In this document: positions 26,533 through 35,234 of the stretch, piece after piece
Layout: each line of letters starts with the position of its first letter
Numbering within the stretch: position 1 is the stretch's first letter
Source of the DNA: Marinobacter qingdaonensis
GTDB taxonomy: Bacteria; Pseudomonadota; Gammaproteobacteria; Pseudomonadales; Oleiphilaceae
DNA: 64,000 nucleotides
Assembly: GCF_034555935.1 (NCBI RefSeq)
Contig: NZ_JAYDCJ010000001.1
Location: 248,001-312,000, forward strand
Direction of reading: 5' to 3'
Notes under the pieces: model-generated
What the model was told of the DNA's origin: nothing
Databases searched by the model: none
What the model saw: the letters and a program-made list of their open reading frames with translations, nothing else
Program-made: the position numbers and the translations under genes

Positions 26533-28230
26533 ATGACGACCCCTTTACTTGATATCCAGCGCCTGAGCGTCGATTTTGCCACCCGTCGGGGCACGGTCAG
26601 GGCGATCGATGCCATTTCCATGTCCGTGGCCAAGGGCGAAACCCTTGGTGTGGTCGGCGAGTCCGGCTCGGGCAAGTCGGTGACCTCCTACGCGGTGATG
26701 AACATCCTGGACCGCGCCGGCAAGATCTCCGCCGGCAAAATCACCTACGGCGGCATGTCCCTGCACCGGATTACCGAGCGCGACATGCGGGACCTTCGGG
26801 GCCGGGAAATCTCCATGATCTTCCAGAACCCGCGGGCCGCCCTGAATCCGATCCGCAAGGTCGGCCGGCAAATCGCCGACGTTCTGGTGCAACACCACCA
26901 GGCCACGCGGGCCACCGCGCGCGAACGGGCCATCGAGATGCTGCGCGCGGTCAAGATCAAGGACGCGGAAAAGCGCTACGACGCCTACCCGTTCGAGCTG
27001 TCCGGCGGCATGTGCCAGCGGGTGGTCATCGCCATGGCGCTGGCCTGCAAACCCCAGTTGCTGATTGCGGACGAACCCACCACCGGGCTGGATGTCACCA
27101 CCCAGAAGGCGGTGATGGACCTGATCACCGAACTGACCGCCCAGTTCAACATGTCCACCATCCTGATCACCCACGACCTGGGCCTGGCGGCCGCCTACTG
27201 CGACCGCCTGGTCGTGATGGAAAAGGGCCGCGTGGTGGAGCAGAACAGCTCGCAGGCCCTGTTCAGGGCACCGGAGCAGGCCTACACCAAGCAGTTGCTC
27301 AACGCCACGCCCCACCGGGACTCGCACGTGCGCGATCTGCTGACACCGGAGCAACGGGCCCAAGCGCAACCGCTCCCCGCCAGCCCCCACGACGGGCCGG
27401 CGCTGCTGTCGGTCAGCGCGCTGAAGAAAGAATTCGGCAAGCCCGGCAGCAACAACCACCACGTCGCGGTCCGGGACCTGTCATTCAGCATCCGCAAAGG
27501 CGAAAGCCTGGGTCTGGTGGGCGAAAGCGGCTGCGGCAAGTCCACCACCTCCGCCATGATCATGCGCCTGCTGGACCCGACCGGAGGCAAGATCGAGTTC
27601 ATGGGCCAGGACATCGCCAGCATCCCGACCAAGGCATTCGCCCGCCATGAGCTCCGGGGCAAATTGCAGATGGTGTTCCAGGACCCGACCGACAGCCTCA
27701 ACCCGCGCTGGAGTGCGGAGCGTTCCATCGCCGACCCGCTCATGCGCCTGTCACCCACCCTCTCCAGCGCCGAACGGCAAAGCCGGATCCTGGAGTTGGC
27801 GGCGCTGGTGGGGCTGCCGGTCGAGCTGCTGAACCGCTTTCCGCACCAGCTGTCCGGCGGCCAGAAAGCCAGGGTCGGGATTGCCCGGGCCATCGCCATG
27901 GAGCCGGAACTGCTGATCCTGGACGAACCCACGGCTGCCCTGGATGTGTCGGTGCAGGCCGTTGTGCTCAATTTGCTGGAAGACCTGAAACACCGGCTGG
28001 GCATGAGTTACCTGTTCATCAGTCACGACCTGAACGTGGTCCGCCTGCTGTGTGACCGGATCATCGTCATGCAGCAGGGTGGCATAGTCGAGGAGGGGCC
28101 GGCAGGCGAGATCATGGATGCGCCGAAATCCGAGTACACCCGGAGTCTGCTGGCGGCCATTCCCCACCCACCGTCAACGGAATCGTCGCCAGGCAACAGC
28201 GGGCCGCTGCTGCAGGAGGAAACGCCATGA
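26533..28230 (+). CDS. ABC transporter ATPase, fused DppD-DppF type
   Basis: 565 residues containing two complete ATPase domains in one chain, as in GsiA and YejF. Domain 1 (about 5-260): Walker A GESGSGKS, Walker B LLIADEPTTGLD, switch His in LITHDLG. Its signature reads LSGGMCQRV, with Cys where Arg is usual. Domain 2 (about 295-550): GESGCGKS, LSGGQKARVGIARA, LLILDEPTAALDVS. The C-terminal part after each domain has the oligopeptide-transporter extension (DAPKSEYTRSLLAAIPHP). Its stop overlaps the GntR start. Confidence 0.93.
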   Translation: MTTPLLDIQRLSVDFATRRGTVRAIDAISMSVAKGETLGVVGESGSGKSVTSYAVMNILDRAGKISAGKITYGGMSLHRITERDMRDLRGREISMIFQNPRAALNPIRKVGRQIADVLVQHHQATRATARERAIEMLRAVKIKDAEKRYDAYPFELSGGMCQRVVIAMALACKPQLLIADEPTTGLDVTTQKAVMDLITELTAQFNMSTILITHDLGLAAAYCDRLVVMEKGRVVEQNSSQALFRAPEQAYTKQLLNATPHRDSHVRDLLTPEQRAQAQPLPASPHDGPALLSVSALKKEFGKPGSNNHHVAVRDLSFSIRKGESLGLVGESGCGKSTTSAMIMRLLDPTGGKIEFMGQDIASIPTKAFARHELRGKLQMVFQDPTDSLNPRWSAERSIADPLMRLSPTLSSAERQSRILELAALVGLPVELLNRFPHQLSGGQKARVGIARAIAMEPELLILDEPTAALDVSVQAVVLNLLEDLKHRLGMSYLFISHDLNVVRLLCDRIIVMQQGGIVEEGPAGEIMDAPKSEYTRSLLAAIPHPPSTESSPGNSGPLLQEETP

Positions 28231-28937
28231 GCAACGACGACGCCCTGCAGCCCCGCAAGGGCACGGTGGTTGAATCCATTGTCCAGAGCCTGGCCGACGA
28301 CATCGTCAGCGGCGAGCTGACTCCCGGCACCAAGCTGGACGCCAGGGCCACGGCCGACCGTTTCGGAGTGTCGCGAACCCCGATCCGGGAGACCTTCGGG
28401 CATCTGGCCGCCATGGGGCTGGTCACCCACCGGCCGAACCGGGGCGTGGTAGTGGCGACCCTGTCCCCCGAGGCGCTCAACGATCTCTACGAGGCCATGG
28501 CGGAGCTGGAAGCCTCCCTGGCCCGGCTCGCGGCGCTGCGGATGAACAGCGAGCAGCGGGAAGAGCTGGCCCGCCTGCACAAGGAGTCCATTCACCTGGT
28601 GCGGGATGGCACCTCGGACGACTACGACCGCTTCAACCAGTCCTTCCACTCACTGATCTTCGAGTCAGCACGCAGCCCTCAGCTGCAGCAGCTGGCAGAA
28701 ACCACGCGGACCCGGCTGGCGCCGTTTCGTCGAGCCCAGTTCCGGCTGAACAACCGCCTGAGCAAATCCTGGGAAGAACACGATGCCATCGTCCGCGCCA
28801 TCCTGGCCGGCGAAGCCGACGACGTGGCCCGGCTGATGCGGGCCCACGTCCAGACCGTCAGCGCCATGTCGGCGGAGTTCGTCGCCGAACACCAGCGCCG
28901 GCCGGCGGATACATTCGCCCGGGGAGTCGAGAGATGA
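28227..28937 (+). CDS. GntR-family regulator, FCD subfamily
   Basis: 236 residues. Winged helix (about 12-78: VESIVQSLADDIVSGELTPGTKL, ATADRFGVSRTPIRETFGHLAAMGLV) followed by an all-helical FCD ligand domain (about 85-215). Metal-binding positions of FCD are kept (Asp near LNDLYEAMAELE, FNQSFHSLIF, SWEEHDAIVRAI, MRAHVQT). FCD regulators bind small carboxylates or amino-acid derivatives. Coupled by four-base overlaps to genes on both sides, so it should control its own operon. The GCATGC sites upstream are candidate operators. Confidence 0.9.
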   Translation: MSNDDALQPRKGTVVESIVQSLADDIVSGELTPGTKLDARATADRFGVSRTPIRETFGHLAAMGLVTHRPNRGVVVATLSPEALNDLYEAMAELEASLARLAALRMNSEQREELARLHKESIHLVRDGTSDDYDRFNQSFHSLIFESARSPQLQQLAETTRTRLAPFRRAQFRLNNRLSKSWEEHDAIVRAILAGEADDVARLMRAHVQTVSAMSAEFVAEHQRRPADTFARGVER

Positions 28938-30505
28938 AGGCCAGTTCCCGCTCCGGAGTGATCTGCACGCCCCACACGCTGGCCACGGACACCGGGCATG
29001 ACGTACTCCGGGACGGTGGCACCGCCATCGACGCGGTTCTCGCCGCCAGCGCCACCCTGGCCGTCAGCTTTCCCCACATGACCGGCCTCGGCGGTGATGC
29101 GCTGCTGATGCTCAACGATGGCCGGCAGCTCCAGGTCATCATGGGTCTGGGCCAGGCCGGGCACACCTTGCCGGAAGGCGGCATCATCACGGAACGGGGC
29201 GCCGCGTCTGCGGCCACCACCGCGGGCGCGTTGCGGGCCTGGCAACAGGCCAAACGGATCAGCAACAACTGGGGCTCCCGGCTGGACTGGCCAACCTTGC
29301 TGGCCCCCGCCATTGCCCACGCCCGCGCGGGCACACCGGTGTCCGGTTCTCAGGCGTTCTGGCAGGAGCAACGCAAGGCCCTGATTGACCAGCTCCCCGA
29401 CCTGCACCGGCTCTGCCGCGATGACAAGGGTGAGCTGAAAACCGAGGGCAGCCTGCTTACCCAGCCGCAACTGGCCGACACCCTGGAGCAGCTGTCCCGG
29501 GCCGGCCTGGATGATTTCTACCAGGGTGAGATCGCCCGCGCGCTCACCCGGGGCTTCGGGGACATGGGCAATGGCCTGACCGCGACCGACCTGGCGCGCA
29601 CCCAGGCCACCCTGGGCCGGCCCTGGAAGACCCGGTACCGCGCCGGGTTCCTGTACAACTTCCCGGCACCCACCCAGGGTCTGTATACCCTCAGCGCCCT
29701 GGCCACCCTGAACCAACGCCCGCTGGCACGCGATCGGAATGGCGGCGCCGACTACTACCATCACCTGGTCGAGGCCATCAAAACCCAGCTCGCCTTGCGC
29801 AACCGGGAGCTGGCCGATCCCCGCTGTTTTCCGGTGGCATGGGAGGAGCGGCTGTCGGAGGCCAGCGCCCGGCGCAGTTTCGGACTGATCAACCCGAACC
29901 AGGCAGCGCCCTGGCACGAGCCGGGCCAGCCCGCGGACACCATCTGGATGGCGGCCAGCGACTCGCAAGGCCGAACCGCCTGCCTGATGCAGAGTCTGTT
30001 TCACGACTTTGGCTCCGGCTGCCTGGTCGGCGACACCGGCGTGCTCTGGTCCAACCGGGCCGCCAGCTTCTCCCAGAACACCCAGCACCCCAACGCCTGG
30101 GCGCCGGGCAAGATTCCGGCCCATACCCTGAACCCGTCCTGTTACCTGGCGGACAACGGCGAGCAATGGTATTTCGGCAGCCAGGGTGGCGATGGCCAGC
30201 CCCAGACCCAGATGGTCCTGGCCACGCAGTTGATTGACTACCAGCAATCCGTGGAAAATGCCCTGCTCGCGCCCAGATTTCTGCTAGGCCGGAGTTTTTT
30301 CGGCAGCAGCGAAAACCTTAAACTGGAACATTCGATCGCGGCCGACGTGCGGGAAGAACTGTCGCGCCGGGGACATCAGGTCGAGACCATCCCGGAACTG
30401 AGCCCACTGACCGGCCAGGCCGGCGCCCTCAGGGTCAGCCCCGGCGGAATGACCGAAGCCATGCACGACCCCCGGGGCCAGGGCACGGCGAGAGGCCTGC
30501 GCTAG
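28934..30505 (+). CDS. Gamma-glutamyltransferase-family hydrolase, HpxW (oxamate amidohydrolase)-like
   Basis: 523 residues of the Ntn-hydrolase GGT family. N-terminal GHDVLRDGGTAIDAVLAASATLAVSFPHMTGLGGDALLM. The autocleavage site reads AD-TIWMAASDSQGR: the nucleophile Thr is kept, but the usual Thr-His after it are Ile-Trp. The blocks SLFHDFGSGCLVGDTGVLWSNRAASF, HTLNPSCYLADNG and GGDGQPQTQ match HpxW oxamate amidohydrolase more closely than classical GGT. No Sec signal was found, so it is probably cytoplasmic and acts on a compound imported by the operon's transporter. Substrate uncertain. Confidence 0.8.
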   Translation: MKASSRSGVICTPHTLATDTGHDVLRDGGTAIDAVLAASATLAVSFPHMTGLGGDALLMLNDGRQLQVIMGLGQAGHTLPEGGIITERGAASAATTAGALRAWQQAKRISNNWGSRLDWPTLLAPAIAHARAGTPVSGSQAFWQEQRKALIDQLPDLHRLCRDDKGELKTEGSLLTQPQLADTLEQLSRAGLDDFYQGEIARALTRGFGDMGNGLTATDLARTQATLGRPWKTRYRAGFLYNFPAPTQGLYTLSALATLNQRPLARDRNGGADYYHHLVEAIKTQLALRNRELADPRCFPVAWEERLSEASARRSFGLINPNQAAPWHEPGQPADTIWMAASDSQGRTACLMQSLFHDFGSGCLVGDTGVLWSNRAASFSQNTQHPNAWAPGKIPAHTLNPSCYLADNGEQWYFGSQGGDGQPQTQMVLATQLIDYQQSVENALLAPRFLLGRSFFGSSENLKLEHSIAADVREELSRRGHQVETIPELSPLTGQAGALRVSPGGMTEAMHDPRGQGTARGLR

Positions 30506-30552
30506 CGGGCACGGATCAAAAGTAACTGGAACCACTTCATCGGAACGAACTT

Positions 30553-31344
30553 ATGGACATTATTCTTGCCTGCTCGGCACTCGGTATCGTCGCTGGCATT
30601 CTCGCCGGCATGCTCGGCATTGGCGGCGGCGTGGTGATCGTGCCCGCGCTGATCATCATCCTCGGCCTGCAGGACTTCCCCGCGGAATCGATTGTCATCA
30701 CCGCGGTCGCAACCTCCCTGTGCACCATCATTTTCACCTCCATCTCGGCGGCGAGATCGCAGATCAAGCGTAAGGCGGTGGATTGGGACATTTTCAAGAA
30801 GTGGTCGGTCACGGTTGTCCTTGGCAGCTTCCTGTCCGGTTTCATCGCCGGCTGGCTGCCCACCAAGGTGCTGGAAATTGGCATCGCCTGCTTCCTGCTC
30901 ACGGTGTCCTTGATCATGCTCAGCCGCTGGGTGCCGGATCCGTCCCGGGCAATGCCCGGCAGCGCCGGAACCGCCGGCCTGGGCCTGTTCAGTGGAACCC
31001 TCTCGGGGCTCGCGGGCATCGGCGGTGGCAACGTGATGGTACCGCTGATGGTGTTCCACAACGTGCCCATGCAACGGGCGGTGGCCACCTCGAGCACCCT
31101 GGGGTTCCCGCTGGCACTGGTGGGCACCATTGGCTACGCCATTTCCGGCTGGGGCGCGAACATCACCGAGTGGTCGTTCGGCTATGTCTATCTGCCGGCC
31201 GCGGCCTGCATTGCCTTCTTCACCGTGGTCACGGCGCCGCTGGGTGTGGCGCTTAGCCACCGCATACCGGCGGCAACGCTCAAGCGCGGTTTTGGTGCCT
31301 TTCTGCTGGTGGTGGCGGGGCGCATGCTGTTTCACGCGCTCTAG
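30553..31344 (+). CDS. TSUP-family (TauE/SafE) membrane transporter
   Basis: 263 residues, about eight membrane segments. Two TSUP repeats: GILAGMLGIGGGVVIVPALIII (residues 14-35) and LFSGTLSGLAGIGGGNVMVPLMVF (about 145-168). Members export or import sulfite, sulfoacetate, or other organic anions. It follows the GGT-like gene by 47 bases and may share its transcript. A terminator hairpin closes the unit. Confidence 0.88.
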   Translation: MDIILACSALGIVAGILAGMLGIGGGVVIVPALIIILGLQDFPAESIVITAVATSLCTIIFTSISAARSQIKRKAVDWDIFKKWSVTVVLGSFLSGFIAGWLPTKVLEIGIACFLLTVSLIMLSRWVPDPSRAMPGSAGTAGLGLFSGTLSGLAGIGGGNVMVPLMVFHNVPMQRAVATSSTLGFPLALVGTIGYAISGWGANITEWSFGYVYLPAAACIAFFTVVTAPLGVALSHRIPAATLKRGFGAFLLVVAGRMLFHAL

Positions 31345-31384
31345 ACGGGAGGCGTTCGCGCTCAGGCGCGAGAGGTTGTAAAAA

Positions 31385-31427
31385 CGAAAGGCCCGCGGCG
31401 CATCACGGCACCGCGGGCCTCTTTCGT
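31385..31427. terminator. Bidirectional terminator
   Basis: GGCCCGCGG (31390-31398) pairs perfectly with CCGCGGGCC (31411-31419), flanked by CGAAA/TTTCG that extends the stem with a one-base bulge and gives T-rich tails on both strands. It separates the convergent TSUP and thiolase transcripts. Confidence 0.85.
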
Positions 31428-31436
31428 TGGGCTGGC

Positions 31437-32618
31437 TTAGATCAGTTCAATGGCAACGGCAGTGCCCTCGCCGCCACCGATGCAGAGTGACGCCACGCCG
31501 CGCTTCAGGCCGCGCTGCTTCAGGGCGTTGATCAGGGTCACCAGGATGCGGGAACCGGAGGAGCCGATCGGGTGGCCGAGGGCGCAGGCGCCGCCGTGGA
31601 CGTTGACCTTGTCGTGGTCCAGGCCCAGCTCGTTGATGGCAGCCAGGGTGACCACGGCGAAGGCTTCGTTGACCTCGAACAGGTCAACGTCGTCCTTGCT
31701 CCAGCCCGCCTTGGCCAGCACCTTCTCGATCGCGCCGATGGGCGCCAGGGTGAACTCGGACGGCAACCGGGCGTGGGTGGCGTGGGCGACGATGCGCGCC
31801 TGCGGGGTCAGGCCGCGAGCCTCGGCTTCGGCAGCGGACGCCAGCACCAGGGCGGAGGCGCCATCACTGATGGAGCTGGAGTTGGCGGCGGTCACCGAAC
31901 CATCTTTGGCGAACGCCGGCTTCAGGTGCGGGATTTTTTCCGGCTTGGCGTTGCCCGGCTGTTCGTCGGTGTCGACCACGGTGTCGCCGCCCCGGCCCGA
32001 TACGGTCACCGGCGCAATCTCATCTTTGAACCAGCCGTTTTCGATGGCCGCCAGGGACTTCTGCAGCGAGCCGATGGCAAACTCGTCCATGGCCTGGCGG
32101 CTGATGTCGTACTTGTCGGCGGTACGCTGGGCGAATACGCCCATCAGGCCGCCCTCGTAGGCGTCTTCCAGGCCGTCCAGGAACATGCTGTCCATGACCT
32201 GGCCGTGGCCCATGCGCATGCCGCCGCGAGCCTTGGGCAGCAGGTACGGCGCCTGGCTCATGTTTTCCATGCCGCCGGCGATCATGATGTTGTTGGTGCC
32301 GGCCTTGATCTGGTCGTGGGCCATAATCACGGCCTGCATGCCGGAACCGCACATTTTGTTGACGGTGGTGCAGCCGGAGCTGTCCGGAATACCGGCCGCG
32401 CGTGAGGCCTGGCGCGCCGGGGCCTGACCGAGGCCGGCCGGCAACACGCAGCCCATGATCACTTCCTGGACATCGGCCGGCTGCAGGCCGGAGCGTTCGA
32501 TGGCGGCCTTGATGGATTCGGCGCCCAGCTGCGGTGAACGTACCGAGCTCAGCGAGCCCATCATGCCGCCCATGGCGGTTCTTGCGGATCCTGCGATGAC
32601 TACGTCGTTGTTGCTCAT
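31437..32618 (-). CDS. Acetyl-CoA C-acyltransferase (thiolase)
   Basis: 393 residues. Biosynthetic-type thiolase features: nucleophile Cys in NKMCGSGMQAV, NEAFAVV, GGACALGHPIGSSG with catalytic His, and acid/base Cys in SLCIGGGEG. It cleaves or forms 3-ketoacyl-CoA. Third gene of a leftward trio with an acyl-CoA dehydrogenase and an HSD10-like dehydrogenase. The trio could do the last steps of isoleucine degradation (2-methylacetoacetyl-CoA to acetyl-CoA plus propionyl-CoA) and could also remove the acetoacetyl-CoA formed from leucine. Start ATG 32618. Confidence 0.9.
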   Translation of the reverse strand: MSNNDVVIAGSARTAMGGMMGSLSSVRSPQLGAESIKAAIERSGLQPADVQEVIMGCVLPAGLGQAPARQASRAAGIPDSSGCTTVNKMCGSGMQAVIMAHDQIKAGTNNIMIAGGMENMSQAPYLLPKARGGMRMGHGQVMDSMFLDGLEDAYEGGLMGVFAQRTADKYDISRQAMDEFAIGSLQKSLAAIENGWFKDEIAPVTVSGRGGDTVVDTDEQPGNAKPEKIPHLKPAFAKDGSVTAANSSSISDGASALVLASAAEAEARGLTPQARIVAHATHARLPSEFTLAPIGAIEKVLAKAGWSKDDVDLFEVNEAFAVVTLAAINELGLDHDKVNVHGGACALGHPIGSSGSRILVTLINALKQRGLKRGVASLCIGGGEGTAVAIELI

Positions 32619-32655
32619 TATCGATGCTCTCCAATTTTCGGTGCAGGGTTTGGTC

Positions 32656-33807
32656 TCAGGCTCTGCCCAATACCGACCGCGCGATAATTTCCTTCATCAC
32701 CTCCGAGGTGCCGCCATAGATGCGCTGCACCCGCGCATCCATGAACGCCCGGGAGATGGGGTATTCGGTGGTGTAACCGTAGCCGCCGAACAGCTGCAGA
32801 CAACCATCGGCCACCCGGCACTGCATTTCGGTGGCGCTGTACTTGGCCATGGACGCGGTGGGCGCATCCAGTTCACCGCGCTCGTAAGAGTCGATGCACT
32901 CGTTCACGAAGGCCCGGTTGACCCGGTAGTCGGTCTCCATGCGCGCGATCTCGAAACGGGTGTTCTGCAGTTGGGCCAGCTTCTGACCGAACAGTTCCCG
33001 CTCCTGGGTGTAGGCGATGGTCAGGTCCAGGGCGCCACGGGCGGCTGCCACACCCAGCGCACCGATCACCAGGCGCTCCCGGGGCAGCTCACGCATCAGG
33101 TAGATGAAGCCCTGGCCTTCCTCGCCCAGCAGGGCCGAGGACGGAATGCGCATGTCGGAAAAGAACAGCTCGGAGGTGTCACCGGAATGCTGGCCAATCT
33201 TGTCCAGGTTGCGGCCCTTGCTGAAGCCCGGCAGTGAGGTATCGACCAGGAACAGGCTGATGCCCTTGGCGCCGGCGGACGGGTCGGTCTTGGCCGCGAC
33301 GATCACCATGTCGGCGTGCTGGCCGTTGGTGATGAAGGTCTTGGAGCCATTCAGGATGTAATCGTCGCCATCCTTGACCGCGCTGGTGCGAATGGCCTGC
33401 AGGTCGCTGCCGGCGCCCGGCTCGGTCATGGCGATGGCGCCGACGGCTTCACCGGAGACCATCTTGGGCAACCAGTACTGTCGCTGTTCCTCACTGCCCA
33501 TATGGCTGAGGTACGGCGCGACGATGTCCGAGTGCACCATGACGTTGGTGGACAGAGCACCGAATCCCATGCGCGCCAGCTCTTCGCCGACGACCACGGA
33601 ATACTGGAAAGGCGCGCCACAGCCACCCATTTCTTCCGGAACGTCCACGCAGAGCATGCCGGCGTTACCCAGGGTGTTCCAGAGCTCGCGCGGCACCAGG
33701 CCGGACTTTTCCCAGGCTTCGTAGTGTGGCTGCACCTCGGTTTCGAGGGCTTTGATCACCGAATCCCGGAACAGGCTCAGCTCTTCTTGATCAACAGGGG
33801 TAGTCAT
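32656..33807 (-). CDS. Acyl-CoA dehydrogenase (long/branched-chain type)
   Basis: 383 residues from ATG 33807 (GGAG seven bases upstream). The TTG at 33822 is a weaker start. FAD-binding block AIAMTEPGAGSDLQAIRTSAVKDG, flavin/CoA block ILNGSKTFITNGQHADMVIV, and GGYGYTTEYPISRAFMDARVQRIYGGTSEVMKEII. The residue equal to the MCAD catalytic Glu is Gly (IYGGTSE). A Glu is present in the helix-G site (LPRERLVIG), as in isovaleryl- and long-chain acyl-CoA dehydrogenases. That favours a branched or long substrate, perhaps 2-methylbutyryl-CoA. Transfers electrons to ETF. Confidence 0.88.
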   Translation of the reverse strand: MTTPVDQEELSLFRDSVIKALETEVQPHYEAWEKSGLVPRELWNTLGNAGMLCVDVPEEMGGCGAPFQYSVVVGEELARMGFGALSTNVMVHSDIVAPYLSHMGSEEQRQYWLPKMVSGEAVGAIAMTEPGAGSDLQAIRTSAVKDGDDYILNGSKTFITNGQHADMVIVAAKTDPSAGAKGISLFLVDTSLPGFSKGRNLDKIGQHSGDTSELFFSDMRIPSSALLGEEGQGFIYLMRELPRERLVIGALGVAAARGALDLTIAYTQERELFGQKLAQLQNTRFEIARMETDYRVNRAFVNECIDSYERGELDAPTASMAKYSATEMQCRVADGCLQLFGGYGYTTEYPISRAFMDARVQRIYGGTSEVMKEIIARSVLGRA

Positions 33808-33832
33808 TGTTGTCTCCTGCAATAGTATGCAA

Positions 33833-34594
33833 TCACTTCGGCGCCATACGCAGGGCGCAGTCGAGTCGAATCACTTCGCCGTTCAGAATCGGGTTGCGGA
33901 CCATCTGGTCCACCATCATGCCGAACTCCTCCGGCTTACCCAGGCGTTTCGGGAACGGCAGGGTGGCCGCCAGGCTCTCCTGCACTTCTTCCGGCATACC
34001 GGCCATCATCGGGGTCATGAACAGGCCGGGGGCGATGGTGTTCACGCGGATGCCTTCGCGCGCCAGCTCACGGGCCGACTGCAGGGTCAGGGACACCACG
34101 CCACCCTTGGAGGCGCTGTAGGCGGCCTGGCCGATCTGGCCTTCGTACGCAGCCACGGAGGCGGTGTTGATGATCACACCGCGCTCGCCGTCGGCGTTGG
34201 GCTCACGGGTCGCCATGTCGGCGGCCGCCAGCCGCAGAATGTTGAAGGTGCCAATGAGGTTGACCTGAATCACCTTGCTGAAGTTCTCCAGCGGCATTAC
34301 ACCCTCGCGTCCGAGGATCTTTGCTGCCGGGGCAATGCCCGCACAGTTCACGGCCACGCCACAGGGGCCATGGGCGTCGCGGGCAGCCTTGAGGGCCGCT
34401 TCGGCGCTGTCCGGCGAGGTGACGTCGCAATGCAGGAACAGGCCACCAATGTCGGCCGCAACCTTTTCGCCCTGCTCTTTCTGTACGTCCAGAATGGCCA
34501 CCTTGCAGCCCGCAGCCGCGAGTGCCCGGGCTGCGCCCTCACCAAGTCCGGATGCCCCACCTGTTACAATGGCTGCCACATTCTTGAATTCCAT
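33833..34594 (-). CDS. Short-chain dehydrogenase, 3-hydroxyacyl-CoA (HSD10-like)
   Basis: 253 residues from ATG 34594 (AAGGAG six bases upstream). SDR features: [12 protein letters not shown] (NAD binding), NCAGIAPA, the catalytic Ser in [14 protein letters not shown] and YSASKGG (Tyr-x3-Lys). The sequence [32 protein letters not shown] and [29 protein letters not shown] resemble human HSD17B10, the 2-methyl-3-hydroxybutyryl-CoA dehydrogenase of isoleucine breakdown. First gene of the leftward trio. Divergent from liuR, with a LiuR-type palindrome in between. Confidence 0.9.
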   Translation of the reverse strand: MEFKNVAAIVTGGASGLGEGAARALAAAGCKVAILDVQKEQGEKVAADIGGLFLHCDVTSPDSAEAALKAARDAHGPCGVAVNCAGIAPAAKILGREGVMPLENFSKVIQVNLIGTFNILRLAAADMATREPNADGERGVIINTASVAAYEGQIGQAAYSASKGGVVSLTLQSARELAREGIRVNTIAPGLFMTPMMAGMPEEVQESLAATLPFPKRLGKPEEFGMMVDQMVRNPILNGEVIRLDCALRMAPK

Positions 34595-34646
34595 CATCTG
34601 CTCCTTTCTGAATTCTCTTTTTGTCGAAAAGCTCACCGCAAAATAC

Positions 34647-34662
34647 TTTACGTTTACGTAAA
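34647..34662. promoter_or_regulatory. LiuR-type operator 1 (liuR / SDR divergent region)
   Basis: TTTACGT-TT-ACGTAAA, a perfect 16-base palindrome with a two-base centre, midway between the divergent SDR and liuR genes. Near-copies lie at 55925-55940 and 58871-58886. MerR regulators bind such sites inside the spacer of promoters. Confidence 0.85.
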
Positions 34663-34696
34663 CTTTATCTAACCTAAGTCGAAAAAGGAAATCGCT

Positions 34697-35143
34697 ATGG
34701 TCAAAAAAGAAACTTACAGCATCAGCGAGCTCGCCAAAGAGTTCGACGTGACGACCCGGAGCATCCGGTTCTATGAGGATCAGGAGCTGCTCCGACCCAC
34801 GCGCCGTGGGCAAACCCGAATTTTCAGCTCCAAGGATCGCGTCCGGCTGAAACTGATTCTGCGTGGTAAGCGGATGGGCTTTTCCCTGTCCGAAACCAAG
34901 GAACTTTTCGACCTGTGGGACGAAACCCTCAGCGGTAACGAAAAACAGCTGCTGCTCATGCTGGACACCCTAAGCCGTAAACGCGCCCAGTTGGAACAGC
35001 AGAAGAACGACATCGCCCAGGCGGAAATGGAAATGGACACCGCCGAAGCGCGGTGCCGGGAAGCACTGGCTGATCTGCAGAAGAAAAAGAAAGAACAAGA
35101 GCACTCAGCAAACGACGAACAGACAACGGCCGCTCAGCAGTAA
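34697..35143 (+). CDS. liuR: MerR-family regulator LiuR
   Basis: 148 residues. N-terminal MerR helix-turn-helix (YSISELAKEFDVTTRSIRFYEDQELLRPTRRG) and a wing ending in the LILRGKRMGFSLSETKELFDL dimer start, then a long coiled coil (about 80-130) and a Lys/Glu/Gln-rich tail. No metal-binding Cys. LiuR is known to control leucine and isovalerate use in gammaproteobacteria. Here it sits directly before liuABCDE, beside a matching palindrome. Confidence 0.92.
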   Translation: MVKKETYSISELAKEFDVTTRSIRFYEDQELLRPTRRGQTRIFSSKDRVRLKLILRGKRMGFSLSETKELFDLWDETLSGNEKQLLLMLDTLSRKRAQLEQQKNDIAQAEMEMDTAEARCREALADLQKKKKEQEHSANDEQTTAAQQ

Positions 35144-35234
35144 CCGCCGCGAAGACCAAAACCCATCGCGTGTGCGTACTGCCGGGGGCATGAATCCAAG
35201 AATTTCCTAGAGAACAAAACGATAGGTAACCGCA

